In this document: positions 9,402 through 18,134 of the stretch, piece after piece
Layout: each line of letters begins with the position of its first letter
Numbering within the stretch: the stretch's first letter is position 1
The notes under the pieces: generated by a model
What the model saw: the letters and a program-made list of their open reading frames with translations, nothing else
Databases searched by the model: none
What the model was told of the DNA's origin: nothing
Made by a program: the position numbers and the translations under genes
Assembly (NCBI GenBank): GCA_016785015.1
Contig: JADHTJ010000034.1
Span: 1 to 34,589 of the forward strand
Length of the DNA: 34,589 nt
Source: Anaerolineales bacterium
Lineage (GTDB): Bacteria > Chloroflexota > Anaerolineae > Anaerolineales > UBA11858
Direction: 5' to 3'

Positions 9402-10520
9402 CTATTCTTCTTCGGGGGTTTCTTCATCGGAGGCAAGGCCATCTTCGGGTAGAGCATCCTCAGAAAGGGGGTCCACATCCTCAACTTCATCTGCGATCGC
9501 GTCCGCGATAAGCTCAGGTTCTTCATCATCGATGACTTCAACCATCTGAGGGGCTTCGATCACGTCCGAGGGAGCTGTATAGTCCCGCGTTCCAAAATAA
9601 GTCATGATGACCGCGCCTAATCCCCAAATTCCAACCAGGGTGCGGGGCAACCAACCCACGCAGGGTACTAGCTGATCAAATCCGGCCAATACAAAATAGA
9701 GGATCAGCATGCCAACTCCGGCCGAAATTGCTGGCGCCCATTCCTGATTCATCATTTTGGCAATACGACGACCAACTTCTAATCCCAAAGCAACCCAACC
9801 CAAAAGCCAGGCAATACCCAATAGGATAATGGCCACAAACGCCACTGGGATCAAAATAATCGTAACAGTGAGGGCAATCAACGCCAGTGGTGCTAACAAA
9901 GCGGTGAGCAACCCTGCCCCCCCTGTGATGAGCGGTTGATCCAGGGCAGCGCGCGCCACACGATCAGTTTGCGTAGCGAAGAAGATTACCAACAAAATTG
10001 CCAATGCAGCCCAGATGAACATACGGAAGGCGAACCAAACCACATCTAAAGCGGGGTTGGAACTGACATTAAATGTTGGGGGCTGCACATTATCGAACTG
10101 CATTTCCGAGGGGAAGTTGAACTGAAAGGGAAAGCTCAATCCCTGAATGACATCACCGCTAATTTGAGCACCGGGGGCTCTCTGCAGAGCTGCACCAATG
10201 GTAACCATGTCTCCATTCACCACAGACGATTCGCCAAGCTGCAGTACACCACCAATGCCCACCAGACTGCCATTGACGGTGCCCATACTATCAACCGTTC
10301 CACCCATCAAGACAACATCGCCATTGACAGTGCTGTTCAATTCCAGTGTGACTGCTCCGCCAAAAACAACTAAGTTTCCGTCGAGGGTTTCGCCTTCGGG
10401 AAGCGTGTAGGTTCCTCCAAAAATGACTTTGTCATCCATCAGGTCTCTGGCAAAAGCCGTTCCAGGCCAAAGCAGCGCAGTGATGACTAGAATAAATGTG
10501 AATAGTTTTAGATACTTCAT
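9402..10520 (-). CDS. Bactofilin-like beta-repeat membrane protein of a sigma-factor operon
   Basis: The 372-residue protein has three parts. Residues 1-24 form a signal peptide. Residues about 30-125 hold glycine-spaced repeats such as GNLVVFGGAVTLELNSTVNGDV and its continuation, with GS/GD turns about every 17-20 residues, as in polymer-forming bactofilin-type beta-solenoids. The middle, about 155-310, has several membrane helices. The last 50 residues are very acidic (D/E-rich, ending EETPEEE). The signal peptide suggests that the solenoid lies outside the membrane, unlike classical cytoplasmic bactofilins. GGAGGG precedes the ATG. The gene starts 3 nt after the anti-sigma gene, so it is probably the output or a partner of that regulatory pair. 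The function is unknown; an envelope-stress role is inference. Confidence 0.65.
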   Translation of the reverse strand: MKYLKLFTFILVITALLWPGTAFARDLMDDKVIFGGTYTLPEGETLDGNLVVFGGAVTLELNSTVNGDVVLMGGTVDSMGTVNGSLVGIGGVLQLGESSVVNGDMVTIGAALQRAPGAQISGDVIQGLSFPFQFNFPSEMQFDNVQPPTFNVSSNPALDVVWFAFRMFIWAALAILLVIFFATQTDRVARAALDQPLITGGAGLLTALLAPLALIALTVTIILIPVAFVAIILLGIAWLLGWVALGLEVGRRIAKMMNQEWAPAISAGVGMLILYFVLAGFDQLVPCVGWLPRTLVGIWGLGAVIMTYFGTRDYTAPSDVIEAPQMVEVIDDEEPELIADAIADEVEDVDPLSEDALPEDGLASDEETPEEE

Positions 10521-10523
10521 GAT

Positions 10524-11072
10524 TTATGCCCTCCCAGGCATCCTCGCTAAGCGTGCCAAGGATAAGATCCAGATCAGGCTGCCGGCACTGACGATACCAG
10601 CCAGGATCGCCCATCCGCTGGGGGACAGCAGCCCCGGTATTGTGCGGATTACTATAGCAAGGAGATTTTGGAAAATGTTGATGACCGTCAGAAGCGATGT
10701 GAGGCGATAGACCGAAACCATGAAAAGTTCGGTCAGAGAATCAAAGGTATTAAAGAATGTCATTCCAAGCAGTACACCCAATAATGACACGCCATTGGCA
10801 ATAAGTATTAGGGTGATCCAAGATTGCCAACGATGGCGCGCAGCCACAACTCCAAGTTGTTCTTGCTTGAGACGTATCTGCCAACGATCAGCGAACCCAG
10901 AAATCGGCTCGATTTCAGAACTATCTCTGAAAAAATTGGCGACTCCTTCTAAGGATTGCTGTAATCCCCGGCAGTGACCGCAATCTTGAAGATGTTGATC
11001 AAGATCTTGGGACTGATCGGGGGTCAGGCGCTCATCGAAAAGGAGCCAGTTGTCAAAAGGCTGGTGTTTCAT
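10524..11072 (-). CDS. Anti-sigma factor with zinc-finger (zf-HC2) domain
   Basis: This 182-residue protein has a cytoplasmic N-terminal domain with the H-x3-C-x2-C motif of zinc-binding anti-sigma factors (His27, Cys31, Cys34, in HLQDCGHC). At least two, probably three, membrane helices follow (for example [18 protein letters not shown] and [17 protein letters not shown]). Proteins of this type hold an ECF sigma factor inactive at the membrane until a signal releases it. The start codon lies inside the sigma gene, a 20-bp overlap typical of translational coupling, with AAAGGA as ribosome binding site. The length and several membrane helices make it larger than minimal RsrA-type proteins. Confidence 0.85.
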   Translation of the reverse strand: MKHQPFDNWLLFDERLTPDQSQDLDQHLQDCGHCRGLQQSLEGVANFFRDSSEIEPISGFADRWQIRLKQEQLGVVAARHRWQSWITLILIANGVSLLGVLLGMTFFNTFDSLTELFMVSVYRLTSLLTVINIFQNLLAIVIRTIPGLLSPSGWAILAGIVSAGSLIWILSLARLARMPGRA

Positions 11073-11667
11073 AGGGAGTCCTTTCCGTGCTATTGGATTC
11101 GATCATTTCCATTTGTGATTCCTGTGTTTGCCAATTTTCAGCCAGTGCTCTGCGAGCCCGGTAAAGACGGCTCTTGACTGCACTTTCGCTGATTGCCAGC
11201 GATTCTGCGATCTCTTCATAAGAGTAGTCGTACCAGTAATGCAGAACCACGGCTGCGCGATCTTTGGGAGCCAGCACATCAAGCAATTCTCGTATTCGCC
11301 GATGTTTCTGATCCATCACCAATACCGCCTCTGGAGTTGGTCCTGGATCAGGAGGCTGCCACCAGTCATGCGCTTCATTATCGATGGAGAAAGAAGGTAA
11401 TTTCTTTTTTCTCAAGCGGTCGATGCAGTAATGCGAGGCAATTGAAAGCAGCCAGGTAGCAAAAGAGCGGTTGGGGTCATAACGATTCAAGTGTCGATAT
11501 GCCCGCAGAAAGGCCTCTTGCGCGGCGTCTTCCGCGTCGCCAGCATTACCCAGCATGCGGTAGCACAGGCTGAAAACCGGTTTTTGATAAGCTTCTACGA
11601 TATGTGTAAAGGCATCGTCGTCGCCAGCTCGCGCTTTGGCGAGCCATACTGCCTCATTGTCGTTCAA
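11053..11667 (-). CDS. ECF-family RNA polymerase sigma factor
   Basis: This 204-residue sigma factor of the extracytoplasmic-function group directs RNA polymerase to a small stress regulon. Region 2 is clear ([22 protein letters not shown] with the [12 protein letters not shown] and [16 protein letters not shown] helices). Region 4 is clear too ([29 protein letters not shown] with the [14 protein letters not shown] helix). The start is a TTG at 11665-11667 with AGGAG 6 nt upstream. Its last 20 bp overlap the anti-sigma gene. A promoter-like TGCAAC-N16-CGTA lies just upstream, close to the TGAAAC-N16-CGTA consensus of Bacillus SigW-type ECF factors, which suggests autoregulation. The region between 2 and 4 carries a Pro/Trp-rich linker. 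Confidence 0.93.
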   Translation of the reverse strand: MNDNEAVWLAKARAGDDDAFTHIVEAYQKPVFSLCYRMLGNAGDAEDAAQEAFLRAYRHLNRYDPNRSFATWLLSIASHYCIDRLRKKKLPSFSIDNEAHDWWQPPDPGPTPEAVLVMDQKHRRIRELLDVLAPKDRAAVVLHYWYDYSYEEIAESLAISESAVKSRLYRARRALAENWQTQESQMEMIESNSTERTPYETPAF

Positions 11668-11702
11668 AGTTCGCTCCTGCGATCATTTTATCTACTCCAA
11701 CT

Positions 11703-11728
11703 TACGCAGGTAAGTGGAAAAAGTTGCA
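11703..11728 (-). promoter_or_regulatory. ECF-type promoter of the sigma operon
   Basis: On the minus strand TGCAAC (11723-11728), a 16-nt T-rich spacer and CGTA (11703-11706). This matches the TGAAAC-N16-CGTA pattern of SigW-like ECF sigma factors at nine of ten defined bases, including the T-run after the -35. It begins 14 nt after the garR-like stop codon, giving a leader of about 28 nt. It overlaps a small inverted repeat (CTTAC-GCAG-GTAAG). Confidence 0.6.
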
Positions 11729-11741
11729 CTATTGTGGATTC

Positions 11742-12641
11742 TTAGTTTTCTAGCAATGCAGTGTCAGCCAGAGCTTCGATGACACCTATCACCGCCGAAT
11801 TATCTAATTCGGCCATACCCATTTGCAGCATTGCATTGAAGAGCTGTGTATGCACGGCGTTTGAGGGCATTGGAACGCCATACTCTCGGGCTGTATCCAT
11901 AACGATTCCAAGATCCTTGGCCTGCATATAAGCTTTGAATCCGGGTTGACGGTTTCCGGCGAAGAGACGTTCGGGCTTGACATCCAAGGACCAGCACTGG
12001 GCCGCGCCGCCCTGAATGGCCGCGACTACTTTTTCGGGATCAGCGCCGGCTTTCTTCGCCAGGATCATCAACTCACCCATGGCCACCATCTGGGCAGCAA
12101 CCATGACCTGGTTGGCCGCCTTGGCGATCTGCCCGGCACCGGAATCGCCAACATGCGTGATGGTTTTGCCAACTACTTCAAAGATTGGCATTACTTTCTC
12201 CAAAGCTTCTGCCGGACCTCCAACCATCATCGCCAGCGTGCCTTTTTGCGCGCCAATATCGCCACCGCTAACAGGACAATCGAGGGAGAGCACGCCCTTC
12301 TCAGCCAGCTTTTCAGCAATCAACCGAGCCGTTGCAGGTTTGATGGTGGAGTTATCCACGAATATCAAACCCTCTTTAGCACCTTCGATGATGCCACCCG
12401 ATCCAATAGCAACCTGTTCAACATCAGGGGAATCAGGCAGGTTGGTGAAAACCACATCAACTTGTGCGGCAACTTCACTAGGAGAAAAGGCTTCTTTAGC
12501 GCCTTCGGAAACCAACTCGTCCACGGGCTCGCGGCTGCGGTTATGAACTACTAACGGATAGCCGGCTTTAAGAATATTACGAGCCATAGATTTGCCCATA
12601 ATTCCCAGGCCGATATAACCAACGGTTTGTTTGGATGACAT
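11742..12641 (-). CDS. Beta-hydroxyacid dehydrogenase (GarR / 3-hydroxyisobutyrate dehydrogenase type)
   Basis: The 299-residue enzyme belongs to the NAD(P)-dependent beta-hydroxyacid dehydrogenases. The N-terminal Rossmann fold shows GYIGLGIMGKSMARN. Next come the substrate-binding motif DCPVSGGDIGAQKGTL and the catalytic-lysine segment GQIAKAANQ. The C-terminal helical domain includes KDLGIVMD, the KDL signature of the family. Members reduce tartronate semialdehyde (GarR) or oxidise 3-hydroxyisobutyrate, L-serine or related acids. The sequence alone does not decide the substrate, although the overall likeness favours 2-hydroxy-3-oxopropionate reductase. AAGGAG precedes the ATG. The gene has its own TATAAT-containing promoter and is separated from the upstream gene by a terminator. 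Confidence 0.88.
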   Translation of the reverse strand: MSSKQTVGYIGLGIMGKSMARNILKAGYPLVVHNRSREPVDELVSEGAKEAFSPSEVAAQVDVVFTNLPDSPDVEQVAIGSGGIIEGAKEGLIFVDNSTIKPATARLIAEKLAEKGVLSLDCPVSGGDIGAQKGTLAMMVGGPAEALEKVMPIFEVVGKTITHVGDSGAGQIAKAANQVMVAAQMVAMGELMILAKKAGADPEKVVAAIQGGAAQCWSLDVKPERLFAGNRQPGFKAYMQAKDLGIVMDTAREYGVPMPSNAVHTQLFNAMLQMGMAELDNSAVIGVIEALADTALLEN

Positions 12642-12687
12642 GTGAACTCCTTGTCTTGATGAATGAAGATTATTGATTGCGAATTGA

Positions 12688-12693
12688 ATTATA
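12688..12693 (-). promoter_or_regulatory. Probable -10 element for the beta-hydroxyacid dehydrogenase gene
   Basis: A perfect TATAAT on the minus strand, about 47 nt before the ATG. No good -35 is seen at 17 nt; TTGTGA lies 19 nt upstream. Single-element evidence. Confidence 0.45.
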
Positions 12694-12760
12694 CCGTTCG
12701 TTCATTCCCCACTCACAACACCTTAGGAATTGATGTGACAAAATCGAAACATTAGTTAGG

Positions 12761-12802
12761 AAAAGAAAATACGCATTACGGTGTCGTGAAACGTAATGCG
12801 TA
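12761..12802 (-). terminator. Intrinsic terminator of the threonine dehydrogenase gene
   Basis: A perfect 11-bp stem (12770-12780 with 12792-12802, TACGCATTACG and its complement) and an 11-nt loop. On the minus strand it is followed by TTTTCTTTT. It lies 24 nt after the stop codon of the upstream-transcribed gene. Confidence 0.85.
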
Positions 12803-12826
12803 TTGCCTAATTCATTCCGTCAGAAA

Positions 12827-13840
12827 TCAATTTTGATATCGCTTGGTGATATTGGGTACTAGATATTCCTCGAAGGCGCGCTGCACATCATAGTCCGGCT
12901 GCCAGCCCCAATCACGGCATGCGGCGCTGTCGTCCATGTCGGCTGCCCAACTATCAACAATGGTCTGGCGTTTGAGGTCGGGTTTATGGGTAATTTCGGC
13001 TTTGGGGAAGAACTTCTTCACCCACCCCTTGAATTCTTCTGCCGAGAGGCTGAAGCTGGTCACATTATATACCCGCTGACTGATCGCATCCGCCGGAGCA
13101 GCAGCTAATGCTAATAGAGATTTAACAGCATCGGGCATGGCCATGAAGGGAATGCGCACATCAGGGCGCACGAAGCAGGCATAAGGTTCGCCTTTGGCCG
13201 CAGCATGCAGCATCTCAGGGCCATAGTCGCTGGTGCCGCCGCTCGGGACGGTAAACGCGCTGATCAACCCTGGAAAACGGATAGCACGGAAATCAACCAT
13301 CACAGGCTGTTCTGCAGCCAATTGGCGGTAGTGCTCGCTGAAATAGATCCCCAACAATTCGCAATATAACTTGTTTGCGCCATACATGGTGCGAGGGTAA
13401 TTCCACTCCCATTCGCGCACACGCGCGTACTGATTTTTTGTATCCAAATCGGGCAAACCATAAACGGCAATCGAGCTAGGAAAAATGAACTGCACCGGTT
13501 TCTGTCGCCACTCTGACTGTTCCGCAGCTAAGCGCAACAAACCCATCGTGCCGTTGACATTCACATTATGGGCTGCACCTGGTGAAAACTCCCCACGCGT
13601 CGAAAGCAAGGCAGCCAAATGATAGATAGCATCAAACTCATATTCACTGACCAAACGATCCAAAAGTTTCTGATCCAAGATATCTGCGATCATATGGGTG
13701 GTCAAATCCTGGATATCTTCAGGAAGAGGTTCCAGGTCAAGGGTCAGTAACGGGGTGGTTCCATTTTTCGATAACGCTTCAATCAAGGCGTGGCCAATTT
13801 CTCCAGCCGCACCAGTGATCAAGATCGCTTTCTTACGCAT
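12827..13840 (-). CDS. tdh: SDR-type L-threonine 3-dehydrogenase (epimerase-fold)
   Basis: This 337-residue extended short-chain dehydrogenase begins with the NAD-binding motif ITGAAGEIGHAL. The catalytic Tyr and Lys lie in MYGANKLYCELLG, with the Ser in FPSSIAVYG. The pattern RFPGLIS, then PSGGTSDYGPEMLHAA, then the C-terminal DSWAADMDDSAACRDWGW, is the signature of the threonine dehydrogenases related to UDP-galactose 4-epimerase rather than of the zinc-dependent Tdh. The product 2-amino-3-ketobutyrate is normally cleaved to glycine and acetyl-CoA by Kbl, which is not in this window. I start the gene at the ATG complementary to 13838-13840, because AGGAG lies 6 nt upstream; a longer reading from 13924 lacks a ribosome binding site and adds an unlikely extension. 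Confidence 0.85.
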   Translation of the reverse strand: MRKKAILITGAAGEIGHALIEALSKNGTTPLLTLDLEPLPEDIQDLTTHMIADILDQKLLDRLVSEYEFDAIYHLAALLSTRGEFSPGAAHNVNVNGTMGLLRLAAEQSEWRQKPVQFIFPSSIAVYGLPDLDTKNQYARVREWEWNYPRTMYGANKLYCELLGIYFSEHYRQLAAEQPVMVDFRAIRFPGLISAFTVPSGGTSDYGPEMLHAAAKGEPYACFVRPDVRIPFMAMPDAVKSLLALAAAPADAISQRVYNVTSFSLSAEEFKGWVKKFFPKAEITHKPDLKRQTIVDSWAADMDDSAACRDWGWQPDYDVQRAFEEYLVPNITKRYQN

Positions 13841-14043
13841 TCTTTGCTCCTTTTGTAGAAGTGGAATTGTGCTAGAATGAAATAACGTTATAAATTTGCA
13901 GCTGCCCAAAAAAGGGATATTCACTGGGAATTCTCTCTTTGGCTAAGTTACAATCGTATTTTACTTTACCGACGAACTGGCTGCCAATGGACAGTCAACG
14001 GGTTATTAGCCGACAGTTGTCAGTTTAGCTCGCGGGAGGAACT

Positions 14044-15330
14044 ATGACTCTCAATATCGTGATTGGTACGCAATGGGGTGACGAAGGCAAAGGACGCGTG
14101 GTGGACTTGTTGGCTGCTGAGGCAGATTATGTCGCACGCTTTGCCGGAGGCGATAATGCTGGACACACTGTTCAGGTTGGCGCACAGACTTTCAAGCTGC
14201 ATTTGATTCCCTCGGGGGTGATCCACCCTCACACAGTGGGAGTGATTGGCAATGGGCTGGTGGTCAATCCCAAAACGCTTCTTCAAGAAATTGAGATGAC
14301 ACGCGCTGCCGGGGTAGAGATCACGCCAGAGAGGCTGCGTATTTCTCATGCCGCACATATCATTACTCCCGCATACATCGCTTTGGACAAAGCTCGCGAA
14401 CAATCGCGCGGGGATGAGAAAATCGGTACGACACTGCGTGGTATTGGCCCAGCCTATAATCATAAAGCTGCTCGCTCTGGCCTGCGTATGGAATCGATGC
14501 TCGATTTAGAAGAATTCGCTGAAGCTGTCGTCATCCAGGTTGAAGGGGTCAATGAAGCGCTTAAAAACCTTTATGGGGCCGAACCCTTGGATACGCTTGA
14601 AATCGCCAAAGAATATGTTGATTATGCCCAAAGGTTATACCCTTATATTGGAAACGTTTCCTATCTTCTAAATGATGCTTTGCGCAGTGGAGCCAATGTA
14701 CTAGCCGAGGGCGCACAAGGCACACTGCTAGATATTGATCACGGCACATATCCATTTGTGACCAGTTCCAGCCCCACAGCTGCCGGCGCTCTGGTTGGGT
14801 TGGGAATTGGCGCCAGTCACGTCGCGCGGGTGATAGGTGTGACCAAGGCCTTTCAAACTCGTGTTGGTGAAGGACCCTTCCCCACTGAAGTATTCGATGA
14901 CACGGCGAACCACTTGCGCGGCACAGGCGACAAACCCTGGGATGAATTTGGCACTACCACGGGCAGACCACGCCGCGTAGGTTGGCTGGATGCCGTACTC
15001 TTACGCTATACCATACAGATCAATGGCGTGACAGAATTGACGATCACAAAACTGGATGTCCTCTCTGGATTGAGAAATCTGTTCATTTGTACAGGTTACC
15101 AAAGAGATGAGAATATCTATCCAGATCTTCCTTTAGGACCAACCGATCTCGACTATGAAACAGTATACGAAGAATTGCCTGGCTGGGATGAAGATATTAT
15201 GTCAATTCGCCAGTGGGATGATCTGCCAAAAAACGCGCAGGCCTATATCCAGCGCATTGAAGATGTTGCTGGAGTTCCCGCGCGCTATATCTCCGTTGGC
15301 CCAGAACGAGATCAAGTAATTAAACGTTGA
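14044..15330 (+). CDS. purA: Adenylosuccinate synthetase
   Basis: PurA catalyses the GTP-dependent joining of IMP and aspartate to adenylosuccinate, the first committed step from IMP to AMP. The 428-residue length is normal. The N-terminal QWGDEGKGR loop carries the catalytic Asp, and GGDNAGHTV the catalytic His. Later conserved segments are GTTLRGIGPAY, LAEGAQGTLLDIDHGTYPFVTSS, the switch region TRVGEGPFPTE, TGRPRRVGWLD and the guanine-binding TKLDVL. The glycine loop ends in Arg where Lys is more usual (GDEGKGK), a conservative change. A GGAGG lies 4 nt before the ATG. The following lipoprotein gene begins 14 nt downstream, so the two may be co-transcribed. Confidence 0.97.
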   Translation: MTLNIVIGTQWGDEGKGRVVDLLAAEADYVARFAGGDNAGHTVQVGAQTFKLHLIPSGVIHPHTVGVIGNGLVVNPKTLLQEIEMTRAAGVEITPERLRISHAAHIITPAYIALDKAREQSRGDEKIGTTLRGIGPAYNHKAARSGLRMESMLDLEEFAEAVVIQVEGVNEALKNLYGAEPLDTLEIAKEYVDYAQRLYPYIGNVSYLLNDALRSGANVLAEGAQGTLLDIDHGTYPFVTSSSPTAAGALVGLGIGASHVARVIGVTKAFQTRVGEGPFPTEVFDDTANHLRGTGDKPWDEFGTTTGRPRRVGWLDAVLLRYTIQINGVTELTITKLDVLSGLRNLFICTGYQRDENIYPDLPLGPTDLDYETVYEELPGWDEDIMSIRQWDDLPKNAQAYIQRIEDVAGVPARYISVGPERDQVIKR

Positions 15331-15344
15331 ACGTTCCTACGCCA

Positions 15345-16100
15345 ATGAAAAAGCTCTACGTATTTCTAATCACAATATATTTGTCTGCATGCTTGCCCAC
15401 CGAGGCGCTAACTCCCTTCGTGTCTGCAACTCCATCTTCAACGGAAACTCCCACACCAACGGTCGTCTGGTTCCCCCCTACTGACACTCCGACCATCATG
15501 CCAACTGTGCTCCCATCTGCCACACCCGAAATGCGACCGGGCTTGGGTGGATTGCTTTTCAGTGATGATTTCGATCTCCCAACGGACTGGACTCTGCTCG
15601 AAACCGAGTCAAGCAGTATCTCTGTTTCAAATAATGAACTAACCGCAGCTCTCTCGCGGGAGAAAGGCTACATATATAGTGTGCGAGAGGGAGCTTTATT
15701 CTCCAACTTCTATGCCGAATTTACGGCCAGCCCTAACTTGTGTAATGGTTTAGACGAATACGGTATGCTAATACGCTATCAATCGCCGGGGAATTTCTAT
15801 CGTTATTCTCTCTCTTGCGATGGCCAAGTACGTTTAGACCGCGTTGTTGGAGGTACAGCCTCCTCACCTCAGCCCTGGATGGTGACCACCTCGGTGCCTT
15901 CTGCAGCCCCAAGCACATCTCGCCTGGGGGTATGGGCAGTGGGCAACGAAATGCGTTTCTTTGTTAACGATCAACACCAATTCACTATTACCGACAAAGC
16001 TTTGCCAAGCGGCGCCATGGGCGTCTTCGTTCGCTCCGGGGGATCCAATGCAGTTACAATCAGTTTCTCTGATCTGGTGGTTTACGGCATTGAACAATAA
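15345..16100 (+). CDS. Lipoprotein with concanavalin-like (DUF1080/LamG-type) domain
   Basis: The 251-residue protein begins with a lipoprotein signal peptide, MKKLYVFLITIYLSAC, whose lipobox Cys16 would be lipidated. A Thr/Pro-rich linker (ATPSSTETPTPT and similar) of about 50 residues follows. The C-terminal domain of about 190 residues has the pattern FSDDFDLPTDWTLLE ... YGMLIRYQSPGNFYRYSLS ... LGVWAVGNEMRFFVNDQ ... GAMGVFVRSGG, a beta-sandwich of the lectin/glucanase type. Such domains bind glycans or other extracellular ligands. A homologous-looking domain ends the protease at 32347-34104. An in-frame TTG at 15327 overlapping purA is possible, but the signal peptide favours the ATG at 15345. 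Neither start has a good ribosome binding site. Confidence 0.7.
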   Translation: MKKLYVFLITIYLSACLPTEALTPFVSATPSSTETPTPTVVWFPPTDTPTIMPTVLPSATPEMRPGLGGLLFSDDFDLPTDWTLLETESSSISVSNNELTAALSREKGYIYSVREGALFSNFYAEFTASPNLCNGLDEYGMLIRYQSPGNFYRYSLSCDGQVRLDRVVGGTASSPQPWMVTTSVPSAAPSTSRLGVWAVGNEMRFFVNDQHQFTITDKALPSGAMGVFVRSGGSNAVTISFSDLVVYGIEQ

Positions 16101-16126
16101 CCACGGTTCTTAGGATTGAATTTCCA

Positions 16127-18001
16127 ATGACAATCGAAATGTGGATCACGTTAGGTATCCTGGCAGCAGCAATATTGCTATTCATCACCGAATGGCTGCG
16201 TGTTGACACAGTTGCTTTGCTCGTGGTAATAACCTTGATCCTGACAAGAGTGCTAAACGTTCAGGAAGCAATCGCTGGATTCTCCAACCCCGCAGTATTA
16301 ACAATCGCAGCCCTATTCATTATCGGCGGCGCAGTGCTACAAACTGGGCTGGCAGGCATAATCGGACGTCAGATCTTGGTAATTGCCGGCAGAAAACAGA
16401 ATCGCCTGGTTGCAGTCATCATGGGCACGGTGGCATTGCTTTCCAGTTTTATGAGCGATACTGGAACCGTGGCCGTTCTCCTACCAGCGATTATCAGCCT
16501 GAGCCGCAGTGTCAAACAAGCCGCATCAAAACTTCTTATTCCACTCTCCTATGGGGCGCTGCTGGGGGGTGCTATGACTCTCATTGGCACGCCACCCAAT
16601 ATCATTGTCAGCGATATCCTGGCTGATCAGGGTATGCAACCTTTCCAATTTTTCGACTACACCCTTATCGGCATCCTCTTGCTTATCACCGGAATTGGTT
16701 TTATGCTGTTGATCGGCATTCGCTTACTTCCAGAAAGACATACTCAACAGATGCCGCAAAGGATTGATACACCTTCAGAATTGGTTGATTTCTACCGGTT
16801 ACCAGAGAACCTGTTCAAATTGCGCGTGAGACGTGGGTCACCACTGGTTGGAAAAACGCTTCAAGAAACAAACCTTGGTCAAAACTTCAAGGTGACCATT
16901 TTGAAAATCTTGCGTGATCCTCAACCCAGAGAGCTGGCTAAATTTGGGGAACGCAAACTGATGCTGGGTTCGGACGAGCAGGATGAAATATCTCCTCAAC
17001 CCAATATTGCTATCCATGCAGATGATATTTTCATCGTCCAGGGGCATCATAACGATATCAACCATGCTTCTGCCAGTTTGAATTTGGCCATCCAACCGGC
17101 CGAGAGTCTGGATAAAGAAACATTGATCAGCCAGGAAGCAGGAGTCGCTGAAGTCTTGCTGCCGCCGCGTTCATCCTTGGTAGGTAAAACTGTCGTAGAC
17201 GCACGTTTTGGTACTCTGCATCAGCTCACTGTTTTGGGCATCAACAGACCCGGCGGGGAAAATCCGACAAATCTCAAGGACACCCGGCTTCAATTTGGGG
17301 ATACCCTGCTGGTGCAGGGTTCATGGCAACAAATCCACAATCTTCGCAAAATGCGCCGAGACTTTGTCGTTATGGGTGAACCAGAGAGCATGCTTGCAGC
17401 AACAAATCGGGCAAAAGCGCCGCTGGCTCTGCTAGTTTTGATGGGTATGCTCGTCCTGATGATCACCAACACGCTGCCCGTAGCTGCCGCCAGCATGTTA
17501 GCAGCCCTACTGATGATATTGTCTGGCTGTCTGAACATCGATGATGCCTACGCCGCGGTCGATTGGAAAAGCCTGGTGCTCATCGCTGGAATGCTGCCCA
17601 TGAGCACAGCTTTGCAAAAAGTTGGTCTGATCGGTATTGTTGCTGAAGGTTTAACAGATACCTTTGGACAAATGAACCCCTTGATTTTGATGAGCACGCT
17701 ATTCTTACTGACATCTCTCTTTACTCAGGTACTCTCAAACACGGCTACCACCGTGCTGATTGCCCCAATCGCACTGGCAGCAGCCTTGAAGCTGGGCCTG
17801 CAGCCCCATGCCTTCATGATGACCGTGGCCATCTCTGCGTCGATGGCTTTTGCATCGCCAGTCGCCTCGCCGACCAACACTCTCGTGATGGGCGCGGGTG
17901 ATTATCAATTCAGCGATTACATAAAAGTGGGGCTGCCGTTGATCTTGCTCACCATGGTTATCAGTGTGTTAGTATTACCTTTGCTATGGCCCCTAAATTA
18001 A
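16127..18001 (+). CDS. SLC13/DASS-type transporter with two RCK_C (TrkA-C) domains
   Basis: The 624-residue membrane protein has about six helices in residues 1-200 and about six in 430-624. Between them lie two cytosolic RCK_C modules, at about 223-325 (LRVRRGSPLVGKTL onward) and 335-410 (EVLLPPRSSLVGKTVVDARFG onward). Each membrane half has a helical-hairpin substrate motif: SFMSDTGTVAVLLP with GTPPNIIV, and LSNTATTVLIAP with ASPVASPTNT. These SNT/SDT and TPPN patterns are typical of sodium-coupled divalent-anion (sulfate, phosphate, dicarboxylate) transporters. RCK_C domains commonly sense small ligands. The substrate cannot be read from the sequence. It follows the lipoprotein gene by 26 nt. 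No clear ribosome binding site precedes it. Confidence 0.85.
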   Translation: MTIEMWITLGILAAAILLFITEWLRVDTVALLVVITLILTRVLNVQEAIAGFSNPAVLTIAALFIIGGAVLQTGLAGIIGRQILVIAGRKQNRLVAVIMGTVALLSSFMSDTGTVAVLLPAIISLSRSVKQAASKLLIPLSYGALLGGAMTLIGTPPNIIVSDILADQGMQPFQFFDYTLIGILLLITGIGFMLLIGIRLLPERHTQQMPQRIDTPSELVDFYRLPENLFKLRVRRGSPLVGKTLQETNLGQNFKVTILKILRDPQPRELAKFGERKLMLGSDEQDEISPQPNIAIHADDIFIVQGHHNDINHASASLNLAIQPAESLDKETLISQEAGVAEVLLPPRSSLVGKTVVDARFGTLHQLTVLGINRPGGENPTNLKDTRLQFGDTLLVQGSWQQIHNLRKMRRDFVVMGEPESMLAATNRAKAPLALLVLMGMLVLMITNTLPVAAASMLAALLMILSGCLNIDDAYAAVDWKSLVLIAGMLPMSTALQKVGLIGIVAEGLTDTFGQMNPLILMSTLFLLTSLFTQVLSNTATTVLIAPIALAAALKLGLQPHAFMMTVAISASMAFASPVASPTNTLVMGAGDYQFSDYIKVGLPLILLTMVISVLVLPLLWPLN

Positions 18002-18039
18002 TAATCTCTTCTTTCGCTTTCAGCCCCAAGAGAGAGTAG

Positions 18040-18088
18040 CCAGAAAAAGGGTATGCGGGGGCTACACCCCCGCATACCCTTTTTCTGG
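18040..18088. repeat. Perfect 21-bp inverted repeat
   Basis: Bases 18040-18060 are exactly complementary to 18068-18088, separated by a 7-nt loop (GCTACAC). The stem includes GGGTATGCGGGG. It lies 39 nt after the transporter stop and could terminate transcription, since the 3' arm is T-rich. Its length and perfection are more like a dispersed palindromic (REP/MITE-like) element. It is not seen again in this window. Confidence 0.75.
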
Positions 18089-18105
18089 AGTAGTACTGCG
18101 AAGGC

Positions 18106-18125
18106 TTTAGCCTGAGCAGGCTAAA
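18106..18125. repeat. Short palindrome before the methyltransferase gene
   Basis: TTTAGCCTG-AG-CAGGCTAAA, a 9-bp perfect inverted repeat ending 9 nt before the methyltransferase ATG. It could be an operator for a control circuit or part of the same repeat cluster as the 21-bp palindrome at 18040. Confidence 0.55.
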
Positions 18126-18134
18126 TTAACCCTT

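Noticed and set aside
11946..12554. Two long open frames (202 and 176 codons) on the plus strand opposite the beta-hydroxyacid dehydrogenase gene
   Set aside because: They are antisense shadows of a clear family member on the minus strand and have no motifs or ribosome binding sites of their own.
13841..13924. N-terminal extension of the threonine dehydrogenase
   Set aside because: It has no ribosome binding site, and the normal SDR N-terminus begins at the ATG with AGGAG at 13840.
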